This document shows, piece after piece, positions 1 to 12,969 of a stretch of 64,000 nucleotides of DNA. Both the position numbers and the translations under genes were made by a program. A model generated the notes under the pieces. That model searched no databases. It saw nothing but the letters and a program-made list of their open reading frames with translations, and was not told where the DNA came from. This DNA is from Ganoderma boninense (taxonomy: Eukaryota; Basidiomycota; Agaricomycetes; Polyporales; Polyporaceae), in NCBI GenBank assembly GCA_002900995.3, contig CM035314.1, forward strand, positions 899,252 to 963,251. Reading direction: 5' to 3'. How positions within the stretch are numbered: the first letter of the stretch is position 1; every line of letters begins with the position of its first letter.

Positions 1-812
1 CCACTTACGACAAATTGCGTCGGAGTGCTGCGGCTTCGGGGAATAAGGTTGCGGACCTGTCGGTTCCCTGCTTGTTAGACTGAGTGGCTTCCCATTTGTC
101 TTGTTCCTGAACTGTGAGTAACTCAGGCTCCGCTCGTTAACATTAGCCCGGAGTTACTGTTAAGCAGTATTGGTGTTTTCCGCCCTCGTCCGACGTAGGA
201 TTGGAGGGTGTCGCTGGCAACGTGCCGACTTCTGTAGTTTGGTATCTGAGTCGCTGTGGTGGAGGTGAGGTAGGCGCCTCTTGACGATTGATTATTAATA
301 TTATGTCATCATTCACGTCTGGTTCCTGATGGGTCCACCTCGCATGGCGGTCCGGGTGGCCACCATCGCCTTCCCGCCAACACGTGACGCTCAACCATGT
401 TTCCCGCTGTACGACCGGTAGGACCAATATTCTGCCATACTAGGTCTCTACCAGCAAACTCCCACGGGCCCCCGCGCCTCCCGGGCGGTCTTCCAAGCCG
501 AGAGCATGACTCATGGGCAAGATAGGTGGCAACTCACAAGGGCACTTGGGCGTTACGGATACATATATCGTTGTACGTGGCTCAGCAGATCGCTGCATCG
601 GACCTGTGCATCCCTCTTTCTGACTCACCCACGGCTTACAGGTGGTTTTTTCGACGACGACATACTGGTTCAGCACGGACAGGTGGTGAATGTCTCTACG
701 TCCACCGGCCGGCCGTCTTTTGGGAACGCCGACATTTGTAGTGCCTTCCTGGAGTTCGGCACACGCTTGCTTATACGAGACTCTACAGAAACTTGGTAAG
801 TGTTCACTAGTT
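1..812. other. No recognised gene; probably Helitron 3' flank
   Basis: This stretch lies downstream of the minus-strand Helitron gene. Open frames of up to about 128 codons occur on the minus strand, but they show no motif, no splice pattern and no family resemblance. The 3' end of the Helitron (CTRR preceded by a short hairpin, which would appear as YYAG on the plus strand) should lie here or further left. I could not fix it by eye. Confidence 0.4.
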
Positions 813-3800
813 TCACTGCCTGTCAATTTGGACAGTCCGGCCGAACATGGACTGGAAGGTCGCGTGCGTCTCTGAGTCGAGTGTGTCTAACCTTTGCAAT
901 TCAGTGCGAAGTTCTTGGGAAAGTCGTTGCTCGATTTTACCAGGTTTGAATGGCCGCAGGATCGCTAGTCCGTCGAGAGCTCGGACTCTCGACAACATTA
1001 CATATATTCCTTGGATGGACGTCGCGCTTGCAGGATCAACGATTGCTGTGTCCAGCGACCGTCCCTGTGACTTGTAGTCAGTGTATGCGTATGCAGGGAG
1101 CAGAGGTAACTGGAGTCGGGACACTGATGTCTGTCTTGGTCGCCCCTCCACAGACCGGACCCATACAAACGAAGTCCATTCCGGAAATATGGGGACCACA
1201 TCATCGACTGCGTTCACACATACTTTGCCAGCTCCTGGTATGTGCACGTACACTACGACGGGGTAGCGCTTCCCATCTTCTTCCTCGTATATGATGTCTC
1301 TGACTATTCCTTCCGTTCCGTTGACGACACGACTGGTGAAAGCCAGATTCTCTTGTACCATTACTTTCATACCGGGGAATAGGGGAAGTTTCCCCAAGCT
1401 GTCGTGAGTCACAGTAGACGATAATTTCCACAGGTGGGCACTCTCCTCGACTGAAACGGTTTGACCTGCTACCTTGTCCTTGGCGTGGTAGAGATGTACT
1501 GTCTCGTTAAGCCGTTGTGCGTGGTGGCCCATTATTCTGAGGTTCAGCAAGTCCCGGATCTTTTTCCTCCCAACTATAATGGGTGTGTCGCGAAACCTCT
1601 GGAGGATCTGTGGGCAGTTCGCAGCTAGTCGGTCTACGTATCTGGATTTGAGTAAGCTGAAGTCTGTCGGTGAGCCATCTACGTTCGTTATCTTAGCTCT
1701 GCCGACGCGGGTGCGACTCAATAGGTCGGCATACAGTTTGTCGCCTGCCTGTCTCTGATTGATCTTAAGCAACACCACTTTGTTTACTCTCCTCCACAGG
1801 TATGCACCCATCAGTCCGCTAACGGCACTCTTCCCTCGGCACGATTCCAGTCCAGGATTCGCTACCAGCGAATGGCTGTACAACGGTGGGTCTAGCACGG
1901 GCCGCAGTTGTCCAAAATCCCCAGTGAATATAATATTCACTCCTCCAAACGGTAAGCTAGAGTTGCCTTCCTCGAATCCCTTCGCGCGTGACAGTCGCGC
2001 GTTGAGCTGACTCAGGAACTTTGCGCCTATCATAGAAACCTCGTCGAGAATAAGATAGTCTACGTCGTCCCATATTCTACATAGCTCTTGCATGTCTCGT
2101 CCTGGGCCGTCCGGCAACAAAGTGAGTGAATGGATAGTGTGTCCTCCGATTAGTAACGCGGCAGCCCCTGTTGGGGCACCTACTAATATGTTGTCCCGCC
2201 TTCCCAGTAACGTGAAGAGGCGGAGGATCGAGTTGACTACGTGGGACTTCCCGGTCCCACCGACCCCGCCAACGTACATCAGCAACTGCGAGCCACCTTC
2301 TGTTACGTGTTTGCTGACGATCTCGAATGCTCGCAATTGCTCCGGATTTGACTGTAGGTTCTTTTCGAGGATAACTTGATATATCACGTCCTGCGGATCG
2401 TATACTGACATGTGGGTTGCAGATGTGTTTGACCGCCCTCCCGTCTGGGAGTCAGTGTCTAAAGACATCACATCGAGAACAGGACGTCGGCTGAACCTAG
2501 GGCGTACGTTCCTATCTGAATCTTGGACGTGCTCGTGTCCTTCGTCAGGACGCCTCTTACGTTTCAGTTGCCGCATCGTTGCATGGTCGGTAGCGATTTC
2601 GGCTCGCATATCTTCGGTAAGCTCTTTGGACGTACCGTGACTCTGTGGGACGTGTTGTTGTGAGCCGGGATGCTGTGAAAAGCACTTGTCCACAGCGCTC
2701 CGGAATCTTGTTCCCAGATTCTTGTCAAGCTCGTGAAGAAGCGTCGATTTCTGTAAGTCTTCCTCATCGATATTCTCTACGCTTTTCGAGCGGAAAGTGG
2801 TCGTTGAACGTCAGTGCTGAAGACATCGAAAGGGTCGGGGGAGGGCGCCCTGTCTGTGGGCACGGGTACTGCAAGCTTGGCTTGCTTACGAGCCAGACTT
2901 GCCTTGTCTCGGGCGTCCTTGCATTCACTGAGAACCGTCATGTTGTGTATGATCGACATGTGTTCTGGTGCGATAGTCGTCGCGTGACGTTCGTATGCTT
3001 CGTACCATGATTCCGAATCCTCCTTCAGATCCCTTGGGTGGCGCCATGGGATGAACAGAGTTAGTACAGTACGTGCCCATTGCTCTCGTTCCTCCTCACT
3101 TCGGTCAGGTCGAGGTATCCGATCTCCCAAAAGTACCGGTATGACCCACACGGTACGTCTCCTTACTATGTGCGTTTCATGCTGTGGGTGTTCAGGGCAG
3201 AATTCTGATCTGGCTTCTTCAGGCCGACCTCTCGCTTGTGCAGATGTACCGCTTGACTGCCTGCGCAGAATTCGCCGAGATTCACCGTCTTTGGTTATTT
3301 TTTCCGTCATTCCAAAGTACTCGTACAGTCCCATGCTTGCGAAAGGCTCATCGGATGGTCTATATAGGTAATCCTGCTGCTGGTTAACCGCCGAAATGGA
3401 ACCGGCCCCTAAGAACAGCGTTACGTTGTCATCTGGGTGTCGAAGGGTCTCATAACATGCGGACGTCACATCCTGCACGTCGTCAGTAGTACCATTCGCT
3501 TCCAGGTGTTCCTCCCGTCCAGAATTCTGATTATCTGTGCTTGCAGATGGGCTGTGTTGCCCTGCATTGTCAGTCTCGTCGCTCAGCCAGTATCGCAATA
3601 CAAGGCGTTCGAACCCACCGTGATGTAATATCCTAAATTTATCGCTCTTGTACTGATCTCCACCTCCGACGAGGTAGCTCATCACCTGCTGGTGTGATAT
3701 TTCCTGCCTTGCCATCATGCTGTTGACCACGATCGTCAATGCACCCGAGGAACGCGTCTCTTGCCAATTTGGAACGTCAGAATACTTCGTGTTTGTCCGA

Positions 3801-6763
3801 TTGATAGCATACAGGAGTGCTGTTAGACCGACATGCGCGGGCAATGACGCTTTCGTGATATAGTCCGTTATGTAGTATATGAGAGCCTTCGCACCTTCAC
3901 CAGAACCGATATGCTTAATCTCCATGTTTGCCCTGATCAGAAATATAATCAGGTCATTGTAGTTGGCGATGCGAGGATGGAGTCTACGCAGCAGAATGCT
4001 ACCTGTCTCCTCATCCACCACGGTCTCTGCCTGCGTAGATCCGTCTATCCTCATCCGGCAATTCTCATCGGTCTTAGCTTCGCCGCGTCTGAGATATTTC
4101 CAGCACGTCTCTGTGTGCTGATGCCAGTTCGTATGTAACACAACGTCGTTTACGTCGCTAGCGAATCTCAGCCAAAACTGATCGGGATCTACGTCTGCTA
4201 TTCCGGGTCCTAAGGTGGTCAATGGGTTCACATAGTCGCCCGATTCTGCAAGCTTCGGGCGTGGTAACGCACCTGTTGGCTCTTGTACTACCATCGTTGT
4301 CCCCAAAAGTTCGCATTTTATGATGCTTTCTAGCCATGTGAACAGGTCAGCCTGGTATTGCTTGGAATCTACCATCATGTCGCGCATCTTCTGAGGCGAG
4401 GGATGCCCTTCGAGCCACACTAGCATATGGCAATGTAAGGTGCCTCTTCCTTGTGCCTCCACCGTCCCGTAATAGGCTGTGCATTTCCCCAAAAGACCTC
4501 TCCCAGGCTTACCGTGTCTCAATACGATGGATATGAAGGATGATATCATCGTGTGGAAAAATTTTGCACACGCCGCAGGGTTCCGTGCTACCAATTGCAG
4601 TCGTTGCCACTGGGTAAGCTCCTGACCCTGTTCGAGGTGTTCCAACTGAATATCGTCGCCTGCAAACAACCTGACAAGGGGGTGGTAGATGTCGGACGGG
4701 TTTATCGTGATGAAGAACGCTGGTGTACCTCTCATGTTTACGAGCGAACGGATTTCGTTCCGCATCTTCAGCTTGTATCCCGCAGTGCCAGGCAGGTCAT
4801 GCAGCATGGTACCAACTTTGTTCACAAGCGATACCATCCGTGCTTGGTCTTGCGTCTCCGGTTCGTACCTAGGATTGGACTTGAACTTCGTGATCAATCG
4901 CTCTAGCTCAGCTTTGTCTATGGTCAGCAGTTCCCGAATAACCCGAGTTTGTTCAGCAACCTTGACTCGGAACCGGACTGAATCACATACCGCTTTCTTC
5001 TGAAGAATATTGTAGTACACAAATGCAAAGTTAGGGTCACGCTCGAAGGGACTGTCATCGATTTGTAGCAAATACTTCAATTGCTCCTCCATGGTAATTG
5101 CGACTTCACGAGCAGGTTCGTGGAACCCTCCGATTCCCCAGGGATCAAGGTGCGGAAAGAGCCATGTGAGCAGACTAGGATTCTCGAAATCTGGTACAAA
5201 CCGATCGCCTGCTTGAGAGCGAATGAACCGACCTCCCGATAAGCAATGAGACAGCGCCTTCATCTTCATATCTCGATAAGAGACAGGTGCCTCGTCACCC
5301 ATCGTGTATCCTACGTTGTCCATCAAGAGTGTGTCAGTTCCGGCGGGAATGTCAACATCAAGGTCACTACGACCTGTGTAATCTGCGACCGAAGCTCGAA
5401 TGGCCTCGCTATCTTCCAGGAACCCGATGTCCAAGCCACAAGGGACACCTTCGTCTTGATCCACTGTCCCTGGCCCAAATAGACCGTCCAGATTCCGCTG
5501 ACTAAACCCGTGGAATCCTGAGTCGCATGAGTAATGTGGGTTCTCCCTGGTAATGAACTGTATAAGCGGGAGAATACGTGACTTCCTCACGAGAATAGGC
5601 CCACACTTTCCAATAGTGTCCTTAGTCGGCTTGGACTTGGAAACAAATACAGCGCACACCGTATCCCGAAGGACTTCGGGCGCTGGTGGCAATACGTCAT
5701 TCATGTGCGTCGAGTCCTGTGGCATGACTAAAACATTACCCTTCGAGCACCTCTGACTTCGCGAGTGGACTCCACCATTGTCATCAGGCGCAGACGTTGC
5801 GTCAAAGCCATCCACGTCGTCCTGCTTCCTTCGGAGCTGAGTGAATCGGTAAGAGATTCGGCTGCATCTCGCACGAGCGAGAAGAATGCGCTCAGTGCTC
5901 GTGGAAGTCTTAAAGCCACGTTTGACCTCCGCAGGTAGCTCGTCAAAGCCGTAATACAGCCAGTTAGCAAGACAAAGCCGCGGCATCCGACCTTTTGTAA
6001 CTAGATCGCGGCGACAGACCTCGCACATCATCACGTCTTTTACCTGCCATCTGTCGACCAGACCCTTAGGATGTAGCAGAGCATTCTTGTAGGCACTGAA
6101 TGCGTACGTCGTCGGTTTAACTTTCTCGGGTAAACCGTCGTTCCTAAGAAGTGAGAGATCGAAGTCAGCTGGAGACACGTATGTTATTTGCCGTGAAAGT
6201 GTCTTCCTCCCGCATGGCCCGCACACTACAGTCTCGAATTGGTCAGTTGAAAGCGTGTCTTGCCACTCTTGGATAATCGTACGCATGAGCTCATCGCTCG
6301 CTACCTGTGTGTATGCGACCCCGGGGGGGGCATCGATCGCAGGGCGGACCCGCATCTTGTTTCGTTCTACTTGCGCCTCAGTGCGGTTCCGTTGGAGAGG
6401 TCGGAACACGACGAGGACGGTGGGGCAGGATTGCTTGCATAAATGGGATTCTATACGTTCAAAGAGTGTGTGAGCCGTGTCTCTGGTGGTCACAGTGAGT
6501 TCGTGTGCATGTGCAAGTTCGCGGAGATCGCTCGCCCTCCATTGGCTATAGGCCGACAAGAGATAGGACGGAGCTGCCTTGACAATGATGTCACCATTCG
6601 CCAATTCTATATGGCTCAAGTCATGGTTGCCGTCCGTCATCGTCAAAGTTCCATGGACGAGGTATGACACGTCCAATTCAGTTGTACGCGGATCATGCCA
6701 ATCTAGCTCGACGTTGCCTGAAATTACCTGGACGACGTGGACTACAAATCGTAGTATCAGCAA
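813..6763 (-). mobile_element. Helitron transposon, coding core
   Basis: The segment encodes a rolling-circle Rep endonuclease joined to a PIF1-type helicase, the combination that defines Helitrons. Transcription runs right to left, so the 5' end of the element lies to the right of 6763 and the 3' end to the left of 813. Both catalytic modules look complete, so the element may be, or recently was, autonomous. Helitrons make no target-site duplication and have no inverted repeats, so the exact ends cannot be read without a second copy. Confidence 0.9.
813..6763 (-). CDS. Helitron RepHel protein (Rep endonuclease + PIF1-like helicase)
   Basis: It moves the Helitron: the Rep part nicks and joins single strands, and the helicase unwinds the donor. 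The first open frame (6763 to 2777) has a DUF6570-like cysteine region (CEVCRRDL), the Rep motifs FITINPSD and GRGTLHCHML (HUH metal site), and the paired tyrosines in YYITDYITK. The second frame (to 813) has Walker A GGVGGTGKS, Walker B YLILDEVSM, IIFTGDFGQLRPV, and a last motif YVMLSRVRAL. The frames join in phase if a 74-base intron at 2824-2751 (GT...CTTACAG) is removed, giving about 1,958 residues if counted from the non-ATG codon at 6763. The first in-frame ATG is near 6640. An AG acceptor just before GCAACGTCGAG (about 6720) suggests an upstream exon, perhaps in the open frame at 6878-7255. The alternative to the intron is a frameshift. Confidence 0.85.
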
Positions 6764-7734
6764 ATGTGAATCGGAATGCGTCTGTCGAACTCACCCAGAT
6801 TGGGCCGACTGCATCCGAAGGGGGAGCGACGAGTGTCCGGAATATATCCGACGTAGTATTTACTACGGTCGACAGAGTTAGCGGACGTAGTCAGGATCGC
6901 CTGATTTGTGATAGAACGTACAATCGACAAACTCGTGCTCTGCAGTGGCCTGGTGATGAGTCGAGCTCCAGTGGTTATAATATCCACCTGGCGCATGGAC
7001 TATTGCTGTCGAGGACGTCAAATAAGTGCCTGCAGTGTCTTCCGCAAACGAGGACAAGTACTTACTGTCATCAGCCAGAGCCCTACTGTGCGTAGCCTGT
7101 ACCTGGAGGATATCCTCCAGTACCGTATCCAGGTCGGGTGTAATGGATAATGGATTATGCGAGGGTGATCCCTGTGGATACGGCATGGCTCTCCTGTGTG
7201 TGGGTGGGTTGGGGGGTCGTGAGACTCTAACGAGGCTTCCTGCTCGCGCTTTCATGAATGTTGTCGGGCGCTACTATGTCACAGCATCGTGTTACGTAAT
7301 GCGATGTTGCGGCGGACTCGCAGTGCACGGATGCCATTATGTCCTCCACTTCCTCCGCTTGTGCACATGCGGAGCGCACCCGCTCAACGTGGCTCCGTAC
7401 ACCTAGAAGGTAAGTGATCACGCTTTATTGTGCTTCAGTGGGGTGATGGTGCCTTTCCCGTTGACCTGTGATCCGCACCGTATGTGTCGGCATCACTGCA
7501 CAGTGACTTATCCTGGGATGAACGCACCGCCAGACACTTTCAGATGGCAATATGTCAACACAGAGCGGAGTTCCGTGGGCGCATGTGTATGATGACCCTT
7601 ATATGGCGTACTTGGGTGTCGAAGCCACGTCTCCGTGTATATAAGCACGTATGTCTTGTCTCATGGCCAACTCGGGACTCTAACTCTCCTCCCTCATCTT
7701 CCTGAACCTTGAGTAGGGTGCTATTCGTACCCAT
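6764..7734. other. Helitron 5' side and spacer
   Basis: This lies between the Helitron Rep frame and the R2 copy. A minus-strand open frame of 125 codons at 7255-6878 sits upstream of the Rep gene and could hold its N-terminal exon, but shows no recognisable domain. The Helitron 5' terminus (TC) should lie here. No other gene is supported. Confidence 0.35.
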
Positions 7735-8908
7735 ATGGCCACCGGCGAAGCTGTACTCCGTGTCGACGACAATCGTTTCGTGTTGTTTCCCATTCGCTAT
7801 CCTACGGTATGTGTTGTTCAGCTGCTTACGCCCGTGTGCTCACAGTTGCTAGCTTTGGAATGCGTATAAGCAAGCTCAGATGTCGTTCTGGACGACCGAT
7901 GAGATTGATTTCTCTGGCGACCTTTCGGACTGGACAAGCTGCCTCACGGATGCAGAGCGGTCCCTACTATCTGTCATTCTGGCGTTTTTTGCGTCGTCTG
8001 ATGGGATCGTAGCGGAGAACCTTGTGCAGCAGTTCTGCGTCGAAGTCCAAGCCCCGGAGGCCCGGTGCTTCTATGGTTCCAGATAATGATGTGGGTCGCA
8101 TTATTGGACAGTATTACTGGCTCTACTGACCCATGCACAGGGAGAACGTCCATGCTGAGACGTACGCTCGCTTTCTACAGGAACTCATCGTGGACGATGT
8201 AGAGCTGCGAAGGCTGTTCGGTGCTATTGACACCATTCCGTCTGTCCGCCACAAGGCGGAGTGGTGTCTGAAGTGGTTCGACCAGGAGACTTACTCATTC
8301 GGGACACGCCTTATCGCATTTGCCATTGTCGAAGGCGTTTTCTTCTCGTCGTCTTTCGCCGCAATCTTTTGGGTGCGATCCCGCGGTCTGCTGCCAGGCC
8401 TTTGCCACTCCAACGAGCTCATCATGCGTGACGAAGGCCAACATATGGAGTTCGCGTGCAAGCTGTACCACATCCTGGAAGAGGATGTGCCCACGGATGT
8501 CGTCTTCGGGATGGTCCGAGACGCGGTCGCTCTTGAGCAGTCTTTCTTTGCTTGTGAGTTCGTGGATCTGATGTTTCGTCGTATCGTGTTGACGGTCAGG
8601 AAGCGGCGCTGCCGGTCGGCCTCCGAGGGCTCAATGCTAAGTTGATGAACCAATATGTCCAGTATGTGGCAGACTTCTTGTTATGGCGACTCGGATTCCC
8701 GCCTCTCTATGGGCAAACGAACCCGGTATGTGGACACGATGTTACCGTTCGTACGTACCCGATTTACTGACTCATGTCGTGGTCCTAGTTCCCCTTCATG
8801 GAGAGCACTGCGATTCCTGCTCGCGCGAATTTCTTTGAGCGCCCCGTGTCCGATTATCACGGTGCTGCTGTCCATCAAGGTGGTGGTGATCGTTGGGCTG
8901 ACGCTTGA
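7735..8908 (+). pseudogene. RNR2: Ribonucleotide reductase small subunit (R2), divergent copy with frameshift
   Basis: Class I R2 houses the di-iron/tyrosyl radical needed to make dNTPs. The start ATG at 7735 leads to VLFPIRYP, then introns at 7807-7852 and 8091-8140. All ligands are present: Asp in FFASSDGIV, Glu/His/radical Tyr in ENVHAETY, Glu in IVEGVFF, and Glu/His in RDEGQH. The family reads FYGFQIMMENVH here, but the DNA at 8071-8090 reads FYGSR-stop. One missing T around 8076-8079 restores the family sequence exactly, through a clean GT-AG intron. Near 8554 the best donor (GTGAGT) is out of phase, and an in-phase GTGGAT at 8562 would have to be used. The C-terminus ends GDRWADA, without the usual acidic tail ending in Phe that docks on R1. 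The N-terminus is also short. It is probably a decaying paralogue; an assembly error is the alternative. Confidence 0.85.
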
Positions 8909-10937
8909 GTGGCATATGGTTGTTCCGATTCGGTGGCCCGCTGATCTGTTGGTATCTTTTCCCGTCGGGTGTGGAGATCGCCCGCAGAATCTTGTATATC
9001 GTGTATACGCGCGTGTGTATTTATGTACATGGGTCGTATGTGGCTATGTACCTTCTGACTGTTTGTATCACTGTTGCCGCAACGTGGTGTATCCATGTAC
9101 GTACCTCGTCAGGGGTTGCACGTGGCTGTGTGGCTCGTGTGACGCTAGCTTGTGGGAGTGCTGATGTTGAGTGGTTGACCGATGCATTAGGTGTGTTGGC
9201 ACGCACGCGGTGAGTGTGCTATAGTGGGTGTCGTATTTCGATGACTCTTGTTTGCGATCCGGATAGGGTGCGAAAATAGCGGGTCGAGGAGTAGCCTTCG
9301 GTCCGGAGCCATGATTGCAGCTTCATATTCGGTAATGTGGTGTGCCGGTTACATCTCACAGTTACTACGCTATAGACGGGCAAAGACTCAAACAGTGCTG
9401 GCATTCGATCTAAACCTTCATCTCTGTCAGTAAGTTGTTTCGTTGGAGAGCCTCGATGTACTAGTCTCGACACTTGTGCCAGTGCGACAAACTCAAGGTC
9501 GGCTCTGAGAACAAATAATTTCGAATAACGTGTCAATAGCACACTGAGACGCCAACGGCAACACCCATCAACGTGCTTGAGTTCGAGCGCACCCTCAGCG
9601 CTGACATCCTAGGCCGTCAGGTGGACCGTTTTTGTGTTCCGGGCGTAACCTCGGCCATGTGGATGGTATCATCGTCGGGAAGTGTGGACAGTACAGTCCC
9701 TTCCAAGTCCCTCGAATCTTAAGCACTGACATGTCCTCAACGTGTCTGCCATGTCGCAATTGGGCTCCTTTCGGACCCAGCCGTTACCGCTGCCATAGAC
9801 TAGGCACATCCGACGACCTTCGCCATGATTTTTCTTGCGAAGATGCGGTGGATCAAGGCTCTCCTACCGAACAAGTTATGCGGACCGACGTGATTGGAGA
9901 CCTCCACATCTTGTCCAGCAGCGGCGACAGTGTGTCGGCGTATGGATTTCCTGCAGAGCACCCCCCCGATTTATGAATATAACTAGATATGTCGGCGATT
10001 CGTACCTTCCAAAGCGTGCACCGGGGTTGCAACCTCCGGTCTAAGCGGTCTATGTACTGCCGCGGGTAAGACGACACATCGCAGTGGCTGTTAAAATCAC
10101 AGAATTGTCGGACGTATCGCCCAACATGCCGAAGCCACGCTATCGTAGCGGGAAGGAAACGCCGTCAGACCGAAGCGATCTGCTGACTTTAAATTTAAGA
10201 CTCCGAATGAACTCGACCTCTCTGGATACGATCACACTGCTATGTCCTCGTCTTCCCACTTTCTCCATCCCACCCTTTCTACAGCATGTTGTGCGACACT
10301 AGGTATCCCGCCTACACGACCCCCCCCCGCCACTCGCCACGCCCTGCGGGCTACGCCGGCTCTAGGCGGACCGAAGCAAACGAAGTACTGTCCGCGGGTC
10401 ATGATGTTACTTCAATGCACATATGGTACTGACGCGGAGCTACGAAACCGGTGGCTCCTGGAATTCCGGTGAGCCCCTTTGTACCGTCATTCTCTCTCTG
10501 CTGCCTGTACCATGGAGCGGGCGATCGCGGGCATCCTCAATGTCAGGACGTGGAATGGACCCGGTCGTTCATCTTGCCCTTCCTAACAGGGGCGACCTTG
10601 GGATTTCCCGCGCGGGTGGCGACGTCGGCAATCGCGAGCTATACAAATGGCGGCAGATGTGTCCATGTATATGTCTTTACGCCCTCGTGGCCCGCCCTGC
10701 ACCCTGGGCTTGCGTGTGAGCAAGCAGCGTTGCCACGTCACTGGTTTCCGCAGCCCTCCGCACTCTGTTTCTCACCATCTTCGTTTTCAGACACAAGCGG
10801 CACGGAGGCAACACAGGCGGCATTCGCGGCATTCTGACTACATGGTCGGTGGTCGCTGGAGGGGACGCCCGCGGGAGTCAGGACGTCAAGGCAGCCCGTT
10901 GGTATATATAGCAGCGTATGCATGCGTCTCGGCCGGT
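8909..10937. other. About 2 kb without a supported gene
   Basis: No continuous or spliced gene is convincing. Around 9555-9720 a plus-strand reading (TPINVLEFERTLSAD... then RQVDRF) resembles the N-terminal part of fungal retroelement polyproteins, but the frame breaks repeatedly. It is at best a degenerate remnant. Confidence 0.3.
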
Positions 10938-11586
10938 ATGTCCTCCTCACCTGAGTTGGCAATGTCACCCATGCTGATCTCCTCACTTCGCCGCGCTGCT
11001 ACTCCTCCATCCCCTACCTACCCTCTCACGCCTGATGCCGCAGGCCAACCGTTTGCGGAGTCCACCGGTCTCATGTCGTATTCCGTCGGAGAACCGCACA
11101 GTGACGCGGATATGATATTCCGAACGCCCTCACCCTTAGACACCGCCTATGGGTCGGATGCGGACGACATGCCGCCCAGCACTCAGCGACCACCGTCCAG
11201 GTGGCCATTCCCAGAGGCCCCCTCTGCTTCTCCAGCTCATGGAGGTCGTGAATGGTCTATGGAACAGTTTCTCTGCTTCGTATATCGCAACAATGCTGTA
11301 AGTCGCTTGAAACCTGTACATTTGGCATACTCATTGGTACCAGATCTGGCTTCGCATCACCGTCGTGATGGAGGAACAGGCTCGAGGATACGCGACTCCC
11401 CACGTTGTGGTCCGGTTTCTCAATCGATTCAGGGAAGACGACCCCGCCTTGGAGCGCATCGGGTTCATTATCGAACGGGAGTTGCAGGAGGGTATGAGAC
11501 GAGAGGTTTTGTCCGCAATTCGTCGCGCAGTCCGGATCCGCCTTCCGAGTGAGTTTTCCGTGTTTACCACAGTATTCGGTTGCTAA
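10938..11586 (+). CDS. Small orphan protein, agaricomycete-type
   Basis: The function is unknown. The model is two exons, 10938-11297 and 11344-11586, joined in phase 0 by a 46-base GTAAGT...CAG intron, giving 200 residues. The first exon is rich in Ser and Pro and probably disordered; it ends in EQFLCFVYRNN. The second is an amphipathic alpha-helical segment (MEEQARGYATPHVVVRFLNR, then IIERELQEGMRREVLSAI) that looks structured and conserved. There is no signal peptide or membrane segment. The clean intron and the contrast between a disordered head and a helical tail support a real gene. Confidence 0.55.
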
Positions 11587-12089
11587 GTGTCAGTAGAGAT
11601 GATTTGTAGACGCGCTACATTGAGCGTAATGACTTTTGATTTGTGTCGTCCGTCAGTGGAGTCGGCTTACTTCGCCTCTTCAGGATTACTGAACCTGTTT
11701 TGGCTTCATCCGGGCGTTCTTTCATCAGAAGGCCTACGGCTCTGTTCCCGGGCGACTTATCCATGGGATGGCGTGTAGGGCGTGTACTCTCCGGTTGCTT
11801 CTACCTCGCCGTGGGTCCGCGAATCTGATGTCGGCCGATTTGTGTACATCAATGCCCTTTCTCTTGAACATCGGCTGTGTGATGTTGCTTTGTAATAATA
11901 CGTCCGAGTATCTATCAGAATCTCTTTCACATGAGCTTGTGGGCCTTCGTGCCAGGTGGGCGGCCCCGACATTGTGGATGGTTTGCGCGATCTTCTCGGG
12001 CGGCTCGCCAGCTGTATTTATGGTTTCAGGTGTTGTGACTTCTTTGGATACTACCGTCCCCCCCCCCACACCGTCGTCGCCTCCGCACT
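11587..12089. other. Spacer, nothing recognised
   Basis: About 500 bases between two plus-strand genes. It contains a run of ten C at about 12058-12067 shortly before the MYND gene start, and no coding signal I can support. Confidence 0.3.
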
Positions 12090-12969
12090 ATGAACACTCT
12101 ATCCATCACGACGTTCGAACCTCCAGCTCGACTGCCTTCGCATCCCATCGAATGCCTTCGTACCATCGAACTCCCGAGGTGTTTTGTCTGCCGTGAGCCG
12201 ACTACGTACTATTGCGGCGGTTGCCGAGCGGGTCCCGCATTTTGCTCCGCGGCGCACTTCATGGCGGTACGTCCCTCATATCACTTCCATCGCAGTTGTT
12301 AAGCTTCGGCATCTGCAGTACTGGCCTGTGCATTCTCGGACTTGCGAGCGCAACGCGGCTTTTTTCGCCACGGCAGCGTCCGAGCTTAACGTCGCTCCGT
12401 CGCACCCGTACCCCGGGACTGTTTCACTGCGGGCAAGGAGTGCTATGGATTCCCCCATCCCGTGCCCTCGACTTCCCTCGGCTCTAAACGTCACTGTCGG
12501 TCAACCGTACGACTGCAGTGTGATTGCTTTGTACGCAAGGCACTGTGGACGTACGTCCCTTTATTGCATGATCCATGGAACTTTGCTTACCTGTGCTTCG
12601 CCAGTTGCTTGCAGGTTTTTAACCGTGAATCCTTCCCCGGAACCCGCCAACGGGAATACGGCAGTCCATATACTCGACTGTTTCTCGCGGAATTCTACCG
12701 TAAAGTCATTCGTAGTACGCCACGGGGCTAGTCTCGTGCCTCTCTCCTCTCCTTTTCACGTGTACTACTGCTCTGATTCGTACGAGGGTAGGTACAACCC
12801 CAACCGTGCGCTTGCTCGTTTGACTAGTACCCAGACTATATTGTCTCATGTACCTTGGTACGGTACGGTACTTGTGTTTAAGTTTAGTAGCGGCGCGTGC
12901 CAGGAGTACGTCGACATGACAGTTGACGACGTCCTCCATGTCCGTGACTACTTTGCGAACTATTCCTAG
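12090..12969 (+). CDS. MYND-type zinc-finger protein
   Basis: The model is three exons: 12090-12266, 12319-12550 and 12605-12969, giving about 257 residues. Splicing the first intron (GTACGT...CTGCAG) completes a MYND finger. It runs CFVC, CGGC, CSAAH, then YWPVHSRTC from the next exon, with the usual Cys/His spacing and the Trp before the last His. MYND fingers bind proline-rich peptides in protein complexes. The rest is an uncharacterised domain ending in GTVLVFKF and DDVLHVRDYF. The broken gene at 25.6-26.2 kb shares this C-terminal architecture. The ATG is the first in frame. The third-exon acceptor was chosen because the next AG would give an early stop. Confidence 0.7.

Noticed and set aside
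9555..9980. Plus-strand peptide resembling the start of fungal retroelement polyproteins (TPINVLEFERTL...)
   Set aside because: The frame breaks several times within 400 bases and no reverse transcriptase or recombinase motif follows, so a named element cannot be supported.
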